From Polyangiaceae bacterium (GTDB taxonomy: Bacteria > Myxococcota_A > Polyangia > Polyangiales > Polyangiaceae): 56,708 bases of DNA. The stretch is taken from positions 1 through 56,708 of the forward strand of contig JAICQQ010000032.1 of the NCBI GenBank assembly GCA_025937785.1. Direction: 5' to 3'. Position 1 is the stretch's first letter; each line of letters begins with the position of its first letter. The notes under the pieces were generated by a model that worked only from the letters and a program-made list of their open reading frames with translations, was not told the DNA's origin and did not search any database. Position numbers and translations under genes: made by a program. Positions 17,556 through 26,219 of the stretch are shown piece by piece.

Positions 17556-17581
17556 CCGAGCGCATCGCGCTCTCCGCTCGG
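17556..17581. terminator. Possible bidirectional hairpin between convergent genes
   Basis: GAGCGC-ATC-GCGCTC forms a 6-bp stem, and an alternative CCGAGCG/CGCTCGG 7-bp stem spans the whole element. It lies 14 nt after the inositol synthase stop and 10 nt before the opposing stop. No U-tract is present. Confidence 0.4.
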
Positions 17582-17591
17582 TCGCGGGGTC

Positions 17592-19790
17592 TCACGTTAG
17601 CCCGCCGCGCCGGCGCAAGAGCCAGTGGGCGCCGAGGCTCACGACGGCGCCGAACGCCCAGACCCAAGCAGGCAGCATCGGCCGCACGTGCCGTTCGACC
17701 GACACCCGACTTTCGGGGGGCGTGGGCAGCTGACCGATCTCGTCGAGCCCCACCGACATCCCCTGGGTCGCGCGCGCGATGCGCTCGAGTCGAGCGGGGT
17801 CGGGGCGCGAGTCCTGCCACGCCTCACCGCCCTTTTCACAGGCGAAATCCAGGCGCCCTGGCGGCGCAGCCCCGATCTTAGCTTTTGCCGTGTAGCCGCC
17901 CACGGCGAGCGACCCCATGTCCACCTCGATCGGCTGCGTCGCGCCCGCGGCGCTGACTTTCTTGACGATCGGCTGCTCTGAGCTGGTTCCCAGCTTGGTG
18001 AGCTCGATCTCGACGTCGCCCGCACCGGGCGTGACCGGCACGACGCGCAGCTTGGTGGATTGCCCTGCAAAGCAGGGCCCAACCAGCTCCACCGAGCCTG
18101 CCTCGTAGCGGGGGTCCCGCATCAACCAACCGAGCAGGCCTTCCCACAGGGCTCCGTACCCGCGGCCCGCAGTGCCTACCGCCTGCTGACTGAACGCAAG
18201 CCGATGCGTGCCGTCGACGCCGAGGGCAATGCTGCGACCGTCGCCTACCTCCCGGAGAGCGAGCACCGGCATGGCCGCGTCGCCGCTCTTCGCCTGAGGG
18301 TGTTCCCAGAGCACGAGCGAGCCGGCCTGCGCCCGGCCCAGCGTGTTGGCACCGGGCATCTCCGGCAACGTGACGCCAATCAGCGTCCGGAGCGGGCGGA
18401 GCACCGAGGCCGCGAGCCCCGCCGGCGTATAACGAGGAGTGAAGCCGGTGAGCGAGAACGGCTCTTTTCCGGGCTCCAGCGAGACCGGCAACACTTGCTC
18501 CAGGCGTGTGCCGGCGTAGTTGCCACCGATGAAGGAGGCGGGCCCACCCACCATGATCAACCCTCCACCCGCGCGCACGTAGGTCTCGATCGACTTGAGG
18601 TGCCGGCTCAACTGGTACTCTTCGGCGTCGATATCCTGCAGCACGATGGCGTCGAAGCTCGGCAGATGTTCGGTGAACAGCTCGTCGACCGGAAACGGTA
18701 TCAGCGCCATCTCCGAGTCGTCGCTCATCGAGTTGTTCTCTTTGGTGCGTAAGATGAAGAAGGCGACGAGATCCACCGAGCTGTCAGCCTTCAACCACAT
18801 CCGGAGCGCGCGCACGTCGTAGGTGGGGCGCCCCGCCACGTGCAGCAAGCGAATGCGGTCCCGCGTGACGTTGAAGGTGATGAGCCGGCTGTCATTTTCC
18901 GGGACCTCGTCGCCGGCGGGGGCCTGGATGGCGACTTCGACGACGCGAGGGCCTGCGCGCTCGAGTACGATCGGCAGCTCGACCGTGGCGCGATTATCGC
19001 GCACCTCGGCTTTGCCTTCGGCGAGCACGGCGGGTTCTTCCCCTCGCAACATCTCGCGGATGGTGACTGGCACCGATCCGCAGTTGAGGCGATGACAGCC
19101 GATTTCGACCGTCACCGCGAGAGACTGGTGCGCCACTGCGGCGCCCGCCGCGCGCACGCTGCGAATGCTCGCGTCTTTGGGGCCGTCGGCGGAGGTGACG
19201 TTCAGCGTATGAATCGGGACTCCGAGCCCGCCCAGGGCCTGTCGAAGCGCGGCATCATCGATACTGCCCGCAGGTTGCGCCAGGCGGCCGTCGCTCACGA
19301 CGATCACCGCCCGCGGTCGTTCGCCCGCTGACTCAGAGATTGCTTCGAGGGCGCGCACCAGATCCGAGTCGACGGACAGCTCCTCCGTGTTGGCGCGTTC
19401 GGAGTAAGGCCGGACGCCGTCCTGCCCGAAGCTCAAGAGCTCGAGCCGCGCGTGCTCGAGGTGCGCTTCCAATCCCTTCACGGCCCGCGCGGCGCGTTCG
19501 CGTCGAGTCGTATCGCCATCGGGCAGCAAGAGCCGGCGCGAACCATCGACCAGCACCGTCACCTTCGAACCGACCACGCTGCCGCGCTGCGACACCTGCG
19601 CCGGGCGCAGGATGGTGGCCCCGATGAACGCGGCTGCGAGGACACCGGTGACCGCGATCAGCCCACCGAATCGCTCGCGCGCTCGGAGCTCCCACACGAG
19701 CAACGCCAGCCAGAACAGCAATACGCCCAGCGCCAGCGCGACGACTGGTGTCCCGAAGTCTTCGGAGAGGGCCCAGCTCTGTTCTTGCAT
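17592..19790 (-). CDS. Membrane protein with VWA-like and class I glutamine amidotransferase-like domains
   Basis: A 732-residue protein. Two N-terminal transmembrane helices (about 15-35 and 42-62) are followed by a VWA-like domain (~78-215). Its first MIDAS segment reads VDGSRRL instead of DxSxS, so metal binding is doubtful. A beta-rich region (~215-310) precedes an amidotransferase-like fold (~310-450, HVAGRPTYDVRAL, YVRAGGGLIMVGGP) with no nucleophilic Cys at the expected turn. A C-terminal helix (WVWAFGAVVSLGAHWLL) ends the protein. The architecture matches proteins found in MoxR/DUF58/VWA (Bat-type) loci. It lies 1 nt after a DUF4159 gene, a usual companion, but moxR and DUF58 genes are absent here. 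Confidence 0.85.
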   Translation of the reverse strand: MQEQSWALSEDFGTPVVALALGVLLFWLALLVWELRARERFGGLIAVTGVLAAAFIGATILRPAQVSQRGSVVGSKVTVLVDGSRRLLLPDGDTTRRERAARAVKGLEAHLEHARLELLSFGQDGVRPYSERANTEELSVDSDLVRALEAISESAGERPRAVIVVSDGRLAQPAGSIDDAALRQALGGLGVPIHTLNVTSADGPKDASIRSVRAAGAAVAHQSLAVTVEIGCHRLNCGSVPVTIREMLRGEEPAVLAEGKAEVRDNRATVELPIVLERAGPRVVEVAIQAPAGDEVPENDSRLITFNVTRDRIRLLHVAGRPTYDVRALRMWLKADSSVDLVAFFILRTKENNSMSDDSEMALIPFPVDELFTEHLPSFDAIVLQDIDAEEYQLSRHLKSIETYVRAGGGLIMVGGPASFIGGNYAGTRLEQVLPVSLEPGKEPFSLTGFTPRYTPAGLAASVLRPLRTLIGVTLPEMPGANTLGRAQAGSLVLWEHPQAKSGDAAMPVLALREVGDGRSIALGVDGTHRLAFSQQAVGTAGRGYGALWEGLLGWLMRDPRYEAGSVELVGPCFAGQSTKLRVVPVTPGAGDVEIELTKLGTSSEQPIVKKVSAAGATQPIEVDMGSLAVGGYTAKAKIGAAPPGRLDFACEKGGEAWQDSRPDPARLERIARATQGMSVGLDEIGQLPTPPESRVSVERHVRPMLPAWVWAFGAVVSLGAHWLLRRRGGLT

Positions 19791-19791
19791 G

Positions 19792-20577
19792 TCACTGCCG
19801 GCGCCGCGCGCGGCGTCGCATCAACCAGGGAGCGTGCACCTGGTCATCCTTGTAATCCGAGCACAGCACGTACATGGCCAGATTCACGGCCAGCCGGATC
19901 GCGTACTGGCGCTGCCGCTCGCCGCCTGGCTCGACGGGCAACGCCCAGGCCCCTTGCTTGCGCGCGAGCGCTCCCAACAGGTCGTGCGACAGGAGCAGGA
20001 CCTGAGCGTTCTTGCCGCGCACGATGGCGTCCACGTGGGCGGGCCCGGTCTCACGCCCCACGGGCCTGTCGATGATGTAGTACGTCTTGTAGATGACGTG
20101 AGCGTCGTCCAGCTTGACCACCGGAGATTCAGGGAGCACACGCCGGAGCTCGCGGCGAACACTGTCGCCGAAGCGGCGACTCTGTGGCGCCGCATCATCG
20201 ACCACCATCACCCCCCCCAACATCAGAAACTGGCGAAGGCCACGCACTTCGGCGCGCGTGAGGGGCTCGACCGCCTTGTCGCCGGTCCACAGCACGAACG
20301 GTTCCGTCAAGAGGTCCCTGTGATCCGCGGCCACCGTATTGGTCACGATGCGCGCGGGCGCGCTGGTCCGCTGCACGAGCTCCCACGCCCAACGCGCCGG
20401 TGCCTCTTGCCGAGTGGGGTCGAGCACCGAATCACCGACCTTGAGCACTCGGGGGTGAAACGCGCCTTCGCCTCCGAACGCGAAGGACGGCCGAGGAGCG
20501 AACGCGAGCCCGATCCCCGAAAGCAGCGCGCGCCGTGTGAGTGCTCGATGAGTCAGTCGAAATCCTCGATCTTCCAC
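19792..20577 (-). CDS. DUF4159-family protein with Tat-like signal
   Basis: A 261-residue protein of the DUF4159 type (amidotransferase-like fold): FHPRVLKVGDSVLD, EVRGLRQFLMLGGVMVVDD, SPVVKLDDAHVIYKTYY and the C-terminal YAIRLAVNLAMYVLCSDYKDD. The N-terminus has LTRRALLSGIGLAF, a twin-arginine-like export signal. The GTG start is chosen because GAGGAGG lies just upstream, inside the preceding gene, which it overlaps by 25 nt. It is tightly linked to the downstream VWA/amidotransferase-like membrane protein. A role in envelope maintenance or stress is an inference from such loci elsewhere. Confidence 0.83.
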   Translation of the reverse strand: MEDRGFRLTHRALTRRALLSGIGLAFAPRPSFAFGGEGAFHPRVLKVGDSVLDPTRQEAPARWAWELVQRTSAPARIVTNTVAADHRDLLTEPFVLWTGDKAVEPLTRAEVRGLRQFLMLGGVMVVDDAAPQSRRFGDSVRRELRRVLPESPVVKLDDAHVIYKTYYIIDRPVGRETGPAHVDAIVRGKNAQVLLLSHDLLGALARKQGAWALPVEPGGERQRQYAIRLAVNLAMYVLCSDYKDDQVHAPWLMRRRARRRQ

Positions 20578-21197
20578 ACACCCTCCTCGCGTTTGAGACG
20601 GACGGTGTGGCCGTCGGGCAGTTCGACCTCGGCCCGGTCTCCCTCCACGTCGATGTCGAGCGTCTCCGGCTCCTCCAATCCGTTGACCAGAGAGCGCACG
20701 TTGTTTTCCATGGTGCCACGAGTCGAGCTCGTCATCACGCGCATCAGCGCGGGATAGCTGCGCCGGGCCAGGGCGACGCGCAACTCCGACAGAGCCTGCG
20801 CTGGCGTCACCGCGCCGCTCGGCAGCGTGCCCAGCTCGGCGACCCGAAAATGCCCCGACTCGAGCTCCAGAACCGCCTGCTCGCCGTCGGCATAGCGGAT
20901 CTCGGCCCGCGCTTGCACGGTGAGCGGGCCGTTCTCGAGCGCGGTACCCGTGCGCTTCAGCTCCGAGCTCGCGTCCTGCACCAACTCCTTGGTCTGAGCG
21001 GGACCGTACTCCATGCGCGACTGCTCGGTCATCAGCGCGTAGACGGCGGCGTGATCGCCCGCCTCCGCCGCACGCGCGAATTCCAGGGCCGCAACCTTCG
21101 GATCCGGAACCGCGGGCCGAGAACAGGCGAGCGCCGCTACAAGAAGGACTGCAAGAAATGCGCCTCCCCGTAACTGGGTGAATCGGATCGCGGTCAT
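20553..21197 (-). CDS. Lipoprotein, first gene of the DUF4159/VWA cluster
   Basis: About 214 residues from ATG (a GTG nine codons upstream is an alternative). The signal peptide ends in a lipobox (AVLLVAALAC). The mature part starts as a helical region resembling small secreted NTF2-like or DUF4878 proteins (AALEFARAAEAGDHAAVYALM). Its second half has a beta-rich module (VEGDRAEVELPDGHTVRLKREEGVWKIEDF) typical of such folds. It overlaps the DUF4159 gene, so the three genes are co-transcribed. No enzyme motif is visible. Confidence 0.8.
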   Translation of the reverse strand: MTAIRFTQLRGGAFLAVLLVAALACSRPAVPDPKVAALEFARAAEAGDHAAVYALMTEQSRMEYGPAQTKELVQDASSELKRTGTALENGPLTVQARAEIRYADGEQAVLELESGHFRVAELGTLPSGAVTPAQALSELRVALARRSYPALMRVMTSSTRGTMENNVRSLVNGLEEPETLDIDVEGDRAEVELPDGHTVRLKREEGVWKIEDFD

Positions 21198-21249
21198 GGT
21201 TTGACGAGAGCTAGCGAAACTCACCGATCTTTTCTACCTTCTGCAGCCG

Positions 21250-21786
21250 ATGAACTCAAACCGCGCCTCTCGAGCTTTCCCACGAATGCTCGACCGACGC
21301 CAGCTTCTCGCTGTCAGCGTCGGGAGTGCGCTGTTGGGTTGCTCGAGTCCTCCGCCGCGGCCTGCCAACCCGACGCGCCCGCTGGACGAACAAAGGGCCA
21401 TTCGCGTCATCATCCGTGCTTTCCACGACGAGAACGATGCTCCGGTCCCCGGCCGCCAGGTCGAGCTACCCGCAGGTCGCCCGCTGAAAATCGACGTGGG
21501 CTCGCTCAATCACAAGTACGGCGTCGCGTACGTGACGCGCGCTGAACGCCTCCAGATCGGCGACGCGATACAGCCGCGCGATCCGAGTATGGGCGATGCT
21601 CTCCAATTGGTTCGGGGTACGGGTCAGGACGTGGATGCGCGCATTCTGCTTCTGTATGACGAAGACTACCTGTACGACGATCACATGGGTAGCGAGCGCG
21701 AAGAAACGACGATCACGGCAGAGAAGAAGCTGGCGCGCGACGTCCGCGACTTCTTGGTGAGAGCCCAGTCCGAGCGTTGGCCTTGA
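21250..21786 (+). CDS. Tat-type lipoprotein of unknown function
   Basis: A 178-residue protein. An internal ATG at 21286 (MLDRRQLLAVSVGSALLGC) would give the most typical twin-arginine lipoprotein signal. The mature domain starts with a Pro-rich spacer, then RVIIRAFHDENDAPVPGRQVELPAGRPLKIDVGSLN and an acidic, Tyr-rich segment (LLYDEDYLYDDHMG). No family is recognised. The next small membrane-protein gene starts 2 nt after its stop, so they probably share a transcript. It diverges from the minus-strand lipoprotein gene. Confidence 0.7.
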   Translation: MNSNRASRAFPRMLDRRQLLAVSVGSALLGCSSPPPRPANPTRPLDEQRAIRVIIRAFHDENDAPVPGRQVELPAGRPLKIDVGSLNHKYGVAYVTRAERLQIGDAIQPRDPSMGDALQLVRGTGQDVDARILLLYDEDYLYDDHMGSEREETTITAEKKLARDVRDFLVRAQSERWP

Positions 21787-21788
21787 CG

Positions 21789-22058
21789 ATGGCACTGAAA
21801 TCGCCTGCGCAATCCGAACGGCGCCTGCTCGCGTCGGGCGCAACGCTCACCGTGTTCGGGATTGCCGCGAGCACTGGCGAGCTCGGCTCGCTCGCGGGCG
21901 TGCTCACGCTCGGGGGTCTGATCGCGATCATCGTCGGCCTGCACCGCTTCGGCCGCACGGGGCCCGACGGGGCCGCACGCCGCACGGACGCGGCCCAGCC
22001 TGGCACGCCCAAACCCAAGCGCACGAAGCGGGCGCGCTCCCCGAGGCCCCGCCCCTGA
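21789..22058 (+). CDS. Small membrane protein
   Basis: An 89-residue protein with two hydrophobic segments at about 15-32 and 35-54 (GSLAGVLTLGGLIAIIVGLHRF), then a basic Pro/Lys/Arg-rich tail. It starts 2 nt after the preceding lipoprotein gene and ends 2 nt before the convergent stop of a Cache-like lipoprotein gene. No family is recognised. It is accepted because of the spacing and the clean two-helix profile. Confidence 0.6.
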   Translation: MALKSPAQSERRLLASGATLTVFGIAASTGELGSLAGVLTLGGLIAIIVGLHRFGRTGPDGAARRTDAAQPGTPKPKRTKRARSPRPRP

Positions 22059-22060
22059 AC

Positions 22061-22939
22061 TCAGGTTTCGCTGCGGAGAACGGCGATGCCGGCGCCTTTG
22101 CCGATCGCTGCCAGCGGCACGACGGCGAGGCCGAACTGACGCCCCTCGATTTCGAGCGGCACGGAGAACGGGGCCGCCGCGCTCGCCTTCTCGAGCGGCT
22201 TCTGCTTCAAAATCGCAGCGCCGTTGACCGTGGGTGAAATGGGCGCCCCGTACGCGCCGCCGTCCACGATCACGTAGACATACAGCAGCGGGACCTTGTC
22301 GCCCTCCTTGGTGCTCGAGAGCACGTCGCCGCGCAGCGCGGTCTCGAGCCGGTAGGCGTAGGCCGACCAGGACCAGCCACTGACATACGCCGCCACGGGC
22401 TTTCCAGAGACGTCGACGGGAACGCCCAGCACCCACTGCGCGTCGGGCTTGCCCTTGACGCCAGCAGCCTCCGGCATCGAACCGCCTGTTTCGACCACGC
22501 TGCCCTGGAGCACTTTCTTCAGCTCAGGGTAGGCCTTGAACAGGTTCTTACCCACCATCAGATCTTGATCTTGGTCGTTGCGAATGACGGTGCCATCCTT
22601 GTCGGCGAGCGCAAAGAACGTACTCTTGGCGACGCGTAGGTCTTGAACCTTGTTGCGAGCGGTTTCGAGCGCCTTGCGCGCGGTCTCGCCGTCGGGCACC
22701 CCTTCCTTGAACGCTTCGACGAGGTGCTTGCTGCCTTGCGGCAGCCCGCGCTTCAGCTCGGCGATGTCGACCTCGGCCGCTTTCAACAAGAACTGGGCAT
22801 GCACCTTGGCGTGATCCGCGCTGATCTTGCCCGTGTCCGTGCACGCGAGCGCGGAGAGCGCCCAGGGCGCGGCGCAAACCGCGCAAAGCGCGACCAACCA
22901 ATCACGACGTCCAACTGGGGGAGCCCCTCGAGAGTGCAT
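22061..22939 (-). CDS. Cache-like sensor-domain lipoprotein
   Basis: A 292-residue protein. The signal has an RR pair (VGRRDWLVALCAVCAAPWALSALAC) and ends in a lipobox Cys near residue 33. The mature part looks like an extracytoplasmic ligand-binding Cache fold. A long helix (HAQFLLKAAEVDIAELKRGL) leads into ADKDGTVIRND, KNLFKAYPELKKVLQG, VPVDVSGKPVAAYVSGWSWSAYAYRLE and a second small beta domain. No transmembrane output domain is present, so it may partner with another signalling protein or bind a solute itself. It is convergent with the small membrane protein gene. Confidence 0.75.
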   Translation of the reverse strand: MHSRGAPPVGRRDWLVALCAVCAAPWALSALACTDTGKISADHAKVHAQFLLKAAEVDIAELKRGLPQGSKHLVEAFKEGVPDGETARKALETARNKVQDLRVAKSTFFALADKDGTVIRNDQDQDLMVGKNLFKAYPELKKVLQGSVVETGGSMPEAAGVKGKPDAQWVLGVPVDVSGKPVAAYVSGWSWSAYAYRLETALRGDVLSSTKEGDKVPLLYVYVIVDGGAYGAPISPTVNGAAILKQKPLEKASAAAPFSVPLEIEGRQFGLAVVPLAAIGKGAGIAVLRSET

Positions 22940-22997
22940 GCGCCATCCTTATCACACCCGGGGGGCGCGTCGCTGAAGACTCGCGCGGGCGCGCTGC

Positions 22998-23978
22998 TCA
23001 CGCCGCGAACACGTAGTGATCCGCCTCTCGAAACTCCAGCCGTTCGAGCGCCTCGCGGATCTCGCTGCGAGGGCCTGCCCCGGCCACGGAGACGATCAGC
23101 GGGCGATTGCGCAGGCCGCCGAGCGCCGCTGGTTCGACGACCAGAGCCCCGTGGATACGTTGACCGAGCCTGCCTGGATGCAGCTCGACGATGTGCGAGG
23201 GATGGTGACCGAGCCGCATGAGCTCGTGGCACAGCGTCTTGCCCGTCGAACCATAGCCCCAGAGCATGTAGGCGTCGTGTCCATCGAGGACCGTGCTCGA
23301 CAGGTGCAGCGCCTTGAGCCAAGTGAAGCGGCGCTGGCTGTAGCGCGCGTCGAGCCGCGACGCGCGCTCGGGATGGTCGCGCCAGCAGTGCAGCCGCCGC
23401 GCCACGACCCCGAGTTTGGCTCCCGCGGCCAGCACGCGTAACAGCAGGTCGTAGTCCTCCGGGGCGCCGTTGTCGCGATACGCGAAGCGCCGCATCAGGT
23501 CCGTTCGAAACAGCCACGTGGGATGTGCCAGCGGGCACTCGACGAAGCGTTCACGCCAGACGTCGGAGTGGTCCGCGATCGAGTTCAGCCAGGCCTCGTA
23601 AGCGAGGCGTCCAGCGCGGAGCCCCGCGCGTGGGAAGATTCGCACGTGAGCGCCTACCCCCGCGAGCTGCGGCTGCCGGTCGAGCTGGGCGAGCTGGAGT
23701 TCGAGGCGCCGGCGCAACATCACGTCGTCGGCGTCCATGCGCGCGATCCAGGGAGCCCGTGCAACAGCGACCCCCGCGTTCAAGCTTGCCACGAGCCCGG
23801 AAGCAGGACGTTCGAGCAGGCGAAAGCGAGTGTCCGCCTGCTCGAAATCGCGGACCAGGCGCGGTGTGGCGTCACGCGACCCGTCGTCGACGACGATGCA
23901 CTCGAAGTGGGGATAGCTCTGGCGGCGAACGCTCGTCAGCGCCGCCGCCAGGGTGTGAGCTGCATCCCTGGCGGGCAA
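22998..23978 (-). CDS. Family 2 glycosyltransferase (start uncertain)
   Basis: GT-A fold glycosyltransferase of at least 326 residues. ECIVVDDGSRDATPRLV carries the nucleotide-binding DDGS, WIARMDADDV the metal-binding DxD-type motif, and CPLAHPTWLFR and NGAPEDYDLLLR the acceptor-side motifs. The C-terminal 90 residues (AYMLWGYGSTGKTLCHEL) look like a separate small Rossmann-like region. The only available start is a TTG that cuts off the first beta strand. The frame upstream reads PVVSIV, the expected family N-terminus, but has no ATG, GTG or TTG before a stop inside bcp. An atypical start codon or a base error is possible. Confidence 0.85.
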   Translation of the reverse strand: MPARDAAHTLAAALTSVRRQSYPHFECIVVDDGSRDATPRLVRDFEQADTRFRLLERPASGLVASLNAGVAVARAPWIARMDADDVMLRRRLELQLAQLDRQPQLAGVGAHVRIFPRAGLRAGRLAYEAWLNSIADHSDVWRERFVECPLAHPTWLFRTDLMRRFAYRDNGAPEDYDLLLRVLAAGAKLGVVARRLHCWRDHPERASRLDARYSQRRFTWLKALHLSSTVLDGHDAYMLWGYGSTGKTLCHELMRLGHHPSHIVELHPGRLGQRIHGALVVEPAALGGLRNRPLIVSVAGAGPRSEIREALERLEFREADHYVFAA

Positions 23979-24000
23979 GACGATGCTGACGACGGGAGAC

Positions 24001-25053
24001 TCAGGCGAGCTTCCTCGCTTCTTCGAGCACTGACTGGGCGTGCCCGTTGACCTTCACCGAGCGCCAAGCGTGCTTCAGCGTACCGCTGCCGTCGACCAGG
24101 AACGTGCTGCGCTCGATGCCCATGTACTCACGCCCGTAGTTCTTCTTCGATACCCAAGTGCCGTAGGCGTTGATGAGGCGTTTGTCGGTGTCTGCCAGCA
24201 GCGGAAACGGCAACCCGTACTTGTCCGCGAAGCCAGCATGGCTCTTCGAGGAGTCGGCGCTGACACCGAACACGCTCACCCCGAGATCGCCGAAGCTTGG
24301 ATGCAGATCGCGAAACGCGCAGGCCTCGGTGGTGCACCCCGGGGTGTTGTCCTTCGGGTAGAAGTACAGCACGTAGGGCTTGCCCGCGAGCTCGCTCGAG
24401 GAGACGACGTTGCCCGCCTGGTCCGACAACTCGAACGGGGGGGCGGCATCTCCTACCTGCAACGGCGTCGCCGGGTTAGAGGGCGATGGCGACCCGTTCA
24501 ATGGTGAAGTCGGGGCCGGCTTGGGCTTCTTCGCCGCAACCTTCTTCGCCGGCTTCTCGGTGGCAGCGGGTGGAGCTGGCGCCTCGACGACCTGGGGTGC
24601 TTTCTTCGCGGGCGCTGGCTTCGCGGGCGCTGGCTTCGCTGCGTCCTTCTTGCCGGGCGCCTCACCAGAGGAAACCGTCTTCACGGGTGCCTTCTTCGCC
24701 GGAGCCTTTGCAGCGGGAGCCTTTGCAGCGGGAGCCTTTGCAGCGGGAGCCTTTGCAGCGGGAGCCTTCTTCGCGGTCGCTGGCTTCGCAGCTGCCTTCT
24801 TGGCGGCGAGCGCGTTCTTGGCGGGCGCCTTCTTCGAAGCAGCAGCGCTCGGTTTCGGAGCTGCTGCTGTCTTCACATCACTCTTCGCAGTGCTCGTCTT
24901 CTTCCGCAACTTCTCGGCAGCGCGCTTCGCGGGTGCAGCCTCGAGCGCTGTCTCCATCACGGGCGCGGGCGACTTCGATTGCTTGGAAGCTTTTCTGGTT
25001 CCCGCCGACTTCGCGGCTTTCTTGCCGCTGGGCAGGTTCGATTTCGACTCCAT
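24001..25053 (-). CDS. bcp: Peroxiredoxin (BCP/PrxQ type) with long histone-like Lys/Ala/Pro-rich N-terminal extension
   Basis: A 350-residue protein. Residues 1-195 are almost entirely Lys, Ala, Pro, Ser and Thr, with AAKAP-type pentads resembling histone H1 or AlgP tails. Residues 196-350 are a complete thiol peroxidase of the BCP/PrxQ class: YPKDNTPGCTTEAC with peroxidatic Cys240 and resolving Cys245, then FGVSADSSKSHAGF and a final helix. Canonical family members are about 155 residues, so the extension more than doubles the length. AAAGGA precedes the ATG by about 9 nt. The basic tail suggests DNA or polyanion binding (inference), which would place a peroxide scavenger on the nucleoid. 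No signal peptide is seen. Confidence 0.93.
   Translation of the reverse strand: MESKSNLPSGKKAAKSAGTRKASKQSKSPAPVMETALEAAPAKRAAEKLRKKTSTAKSDVKTAAAPKPSAAASKKAPAKNALAAKKAAAKPATAKKAPAAKAPAAKAPAAKAPAAKAPAKKAPVKTVSSGEAPGKKDAAKPAPAKPAPAKKAPQVVEAPAPPAATEKPAKKVAAKKPKPAPTSPLNGSPSPSNPATPLQVGDAAPPFELSDQAGNVVSSSELAGKPYVLYFYPKDNTPGCTTEACAFRDLHPSFGDLGVSVFGVSADSSKSHAGFADKYGLPFPLLADTDKRLINAYGTWVSKKNYGREYMGIERSTFLVDGSGTLKHAWRSVKVNGHAQSVLEEARKLA
24701..24760. repeat. 15-bp tandem repeat, four perfect units, inside the peroxiredoxin extension
   Basis: The unit GGAGCCTTTGCAGCG repeats exactly four times and continues partially. On the minus strand it encodes Ala-Pro-Ala-Ala-Lys pentads. The perfect DNA identity suggests recent slippage expansion, and the copy number probably varies between strains. 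Confidence 0.95.
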
Positions 25054-25295
25054 CGGTCGTTCCTTTTCTCAGCCCAAGGATGGGCTGCTCGGGACTTTAG
25101 CGGTCGCGCGGCGTCGTTGACAACGCCTGAAAGCGGCGTCGCCCAACACGCACCTGCACCCGCCAGCGTCGGAAAGGCGGGCGGTCGCCGCGTTGCCTAT
25201 CGGTACCCCAACTCGGCGCCACCGCCAGCTCGACAACCCCATCACCCCCGCCGGTCTCCCCCCAATCCCCCCCCGTGGCGTCGAACGATCCAGCG

Positions 25296-26219
25296 TTATT
25301 TGACCAAGATCGTGCGAATGCTCGAGCTCAGCAGCGAGTCGCCGCTGTCCGGAAATTTCGCCCAGACGCTGATCTCGTAGAGCCCCGCGCCCTTGTCGAG
25401 AGGCAGGTCGATACGAAACCGGTGACCGTCGAACTCCACCTCTTTCGGTGTTTCGAAACCTTTCGGAAAGTAGACGACGTCGGGTTGCGGGATGGGGTAC
25501 GTCGAGGTTTGGTTGAGCTGGGTGGCGGCGATCGGCTTGGGCAGGTCCAGCCTGACGATCCCCACCCCCCCGAACTGGAGGGGCTCGTGCACCTCGCCCG
25601 CGACGGTGATGGTGTCTCCCGGCCGCGCCTTTTCAGGCAAGGAATCGTAGTCGCCGTAGCGATCCACGAATTCTTGAGCCATGCAAAGCTGCGGGATCCC
25701 TTTGGGCTTGGCCAAGCCCACGCCCAGGTGCGTGTGGGCTGCTTTCAGGATGTTACGTTTGTGTCCGTCGTTGGGCGGCACCTCGTCGATGAAAGCCAGC
25801 TCGATCTTTTCCAGCTCCTCGGGCAGGAACACGGGGTTCGGGTCGAGTTCTCGCTCTGTGCCGTCGAAGAAGCAGGCCGCGTTCTCCTGAACCATCTGGT
25901 CCCCGCCCGCTTCCGAGTAACGCTGCTCGGGCACCGACCCGTCGCTGCCCCAGTGCGCGGTAAATCCGCGATGGCTCATGTCTTCGGCGTGCCGTTGGCC
26001 CGCGCGCTCCGCCACCTCGTCTCGCTCCACGGGGTCGAGCCCAGCATCAGCACGGTCACGGTTCACCAGAGCGAGCACGTAGGCCCGCGCGTCGTCGAGC
26101 TGCATCGGCCCCGTGGCCTTGGGGAGCTCGGCAGGCGCGCGCCCGCACCCCGTGATCCCCGTCATACACAGCGTCACCGCCCAGCTCCACCCCGCGCCAC
26201 GGCCCGTATCGTCAGTCAC
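25296..26219 (-). CDS. CAP-domain (SCP/PR-1-like) lipoprotein
   Basis: A 307-residue protein from a GTG start. A signal segment (AVTLCMTGITGC) ends in a possible lipobox Cys. The CAP domain at about 42-195 shows VNRDRADAGLDPVERDEVAERAGQRHAEDMSHRGFTAHWGSDG and the late GHKRNILKAAHTHLGVGLA motif. The last ~100 residues form a beta-sandwich-like appendage (RPGDTITVAGEV, FRIDLPLDKGAGLYEISVWAKF). CAP proteins act outside the cell in adhesion, lipid binding or proteolysis; here the activity is unknown. A 242-bp gap containing C-rich runs separates it from the peroxiredoxin gene downstream. Confidence 0.85.
   Translation of the reverse strand: MTDDTGRGAGWSWAVTLCMTGITGCGRAPAELPKATGPMQLDDARAYVLALVNRDRADAGLDPVERDEVAERAGQRHAEDMSHRGFTAHWGSDGSVPEQRYSEAGGDQMVQENAACFFDGTERELDPNPVFLPEELEKIELAFIDEVPPNDGHKRNILKAAHTHLGVGLAKPKGIPQLCMAQEFVDRYGDYDSLPEKARPGDTITVAGEVHEPLQFGGVGIVRLDLPKPIAATQLNQTSTYPIPQPDVVYFPKGFETPKEVEFDGHRFRIDLPLDKGAGLYEISVWAKFPDSGDSLLSSSIRTILVK

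Noticed and set aside
24380..25120. Plus-strand Gly/Ala/Phe-rich protein opposite the peroxiredoxin
   Set aside because: It is the antisense reading of the Lys/Ala repeats; repetitive FAAGA words come only from the complementary strand.
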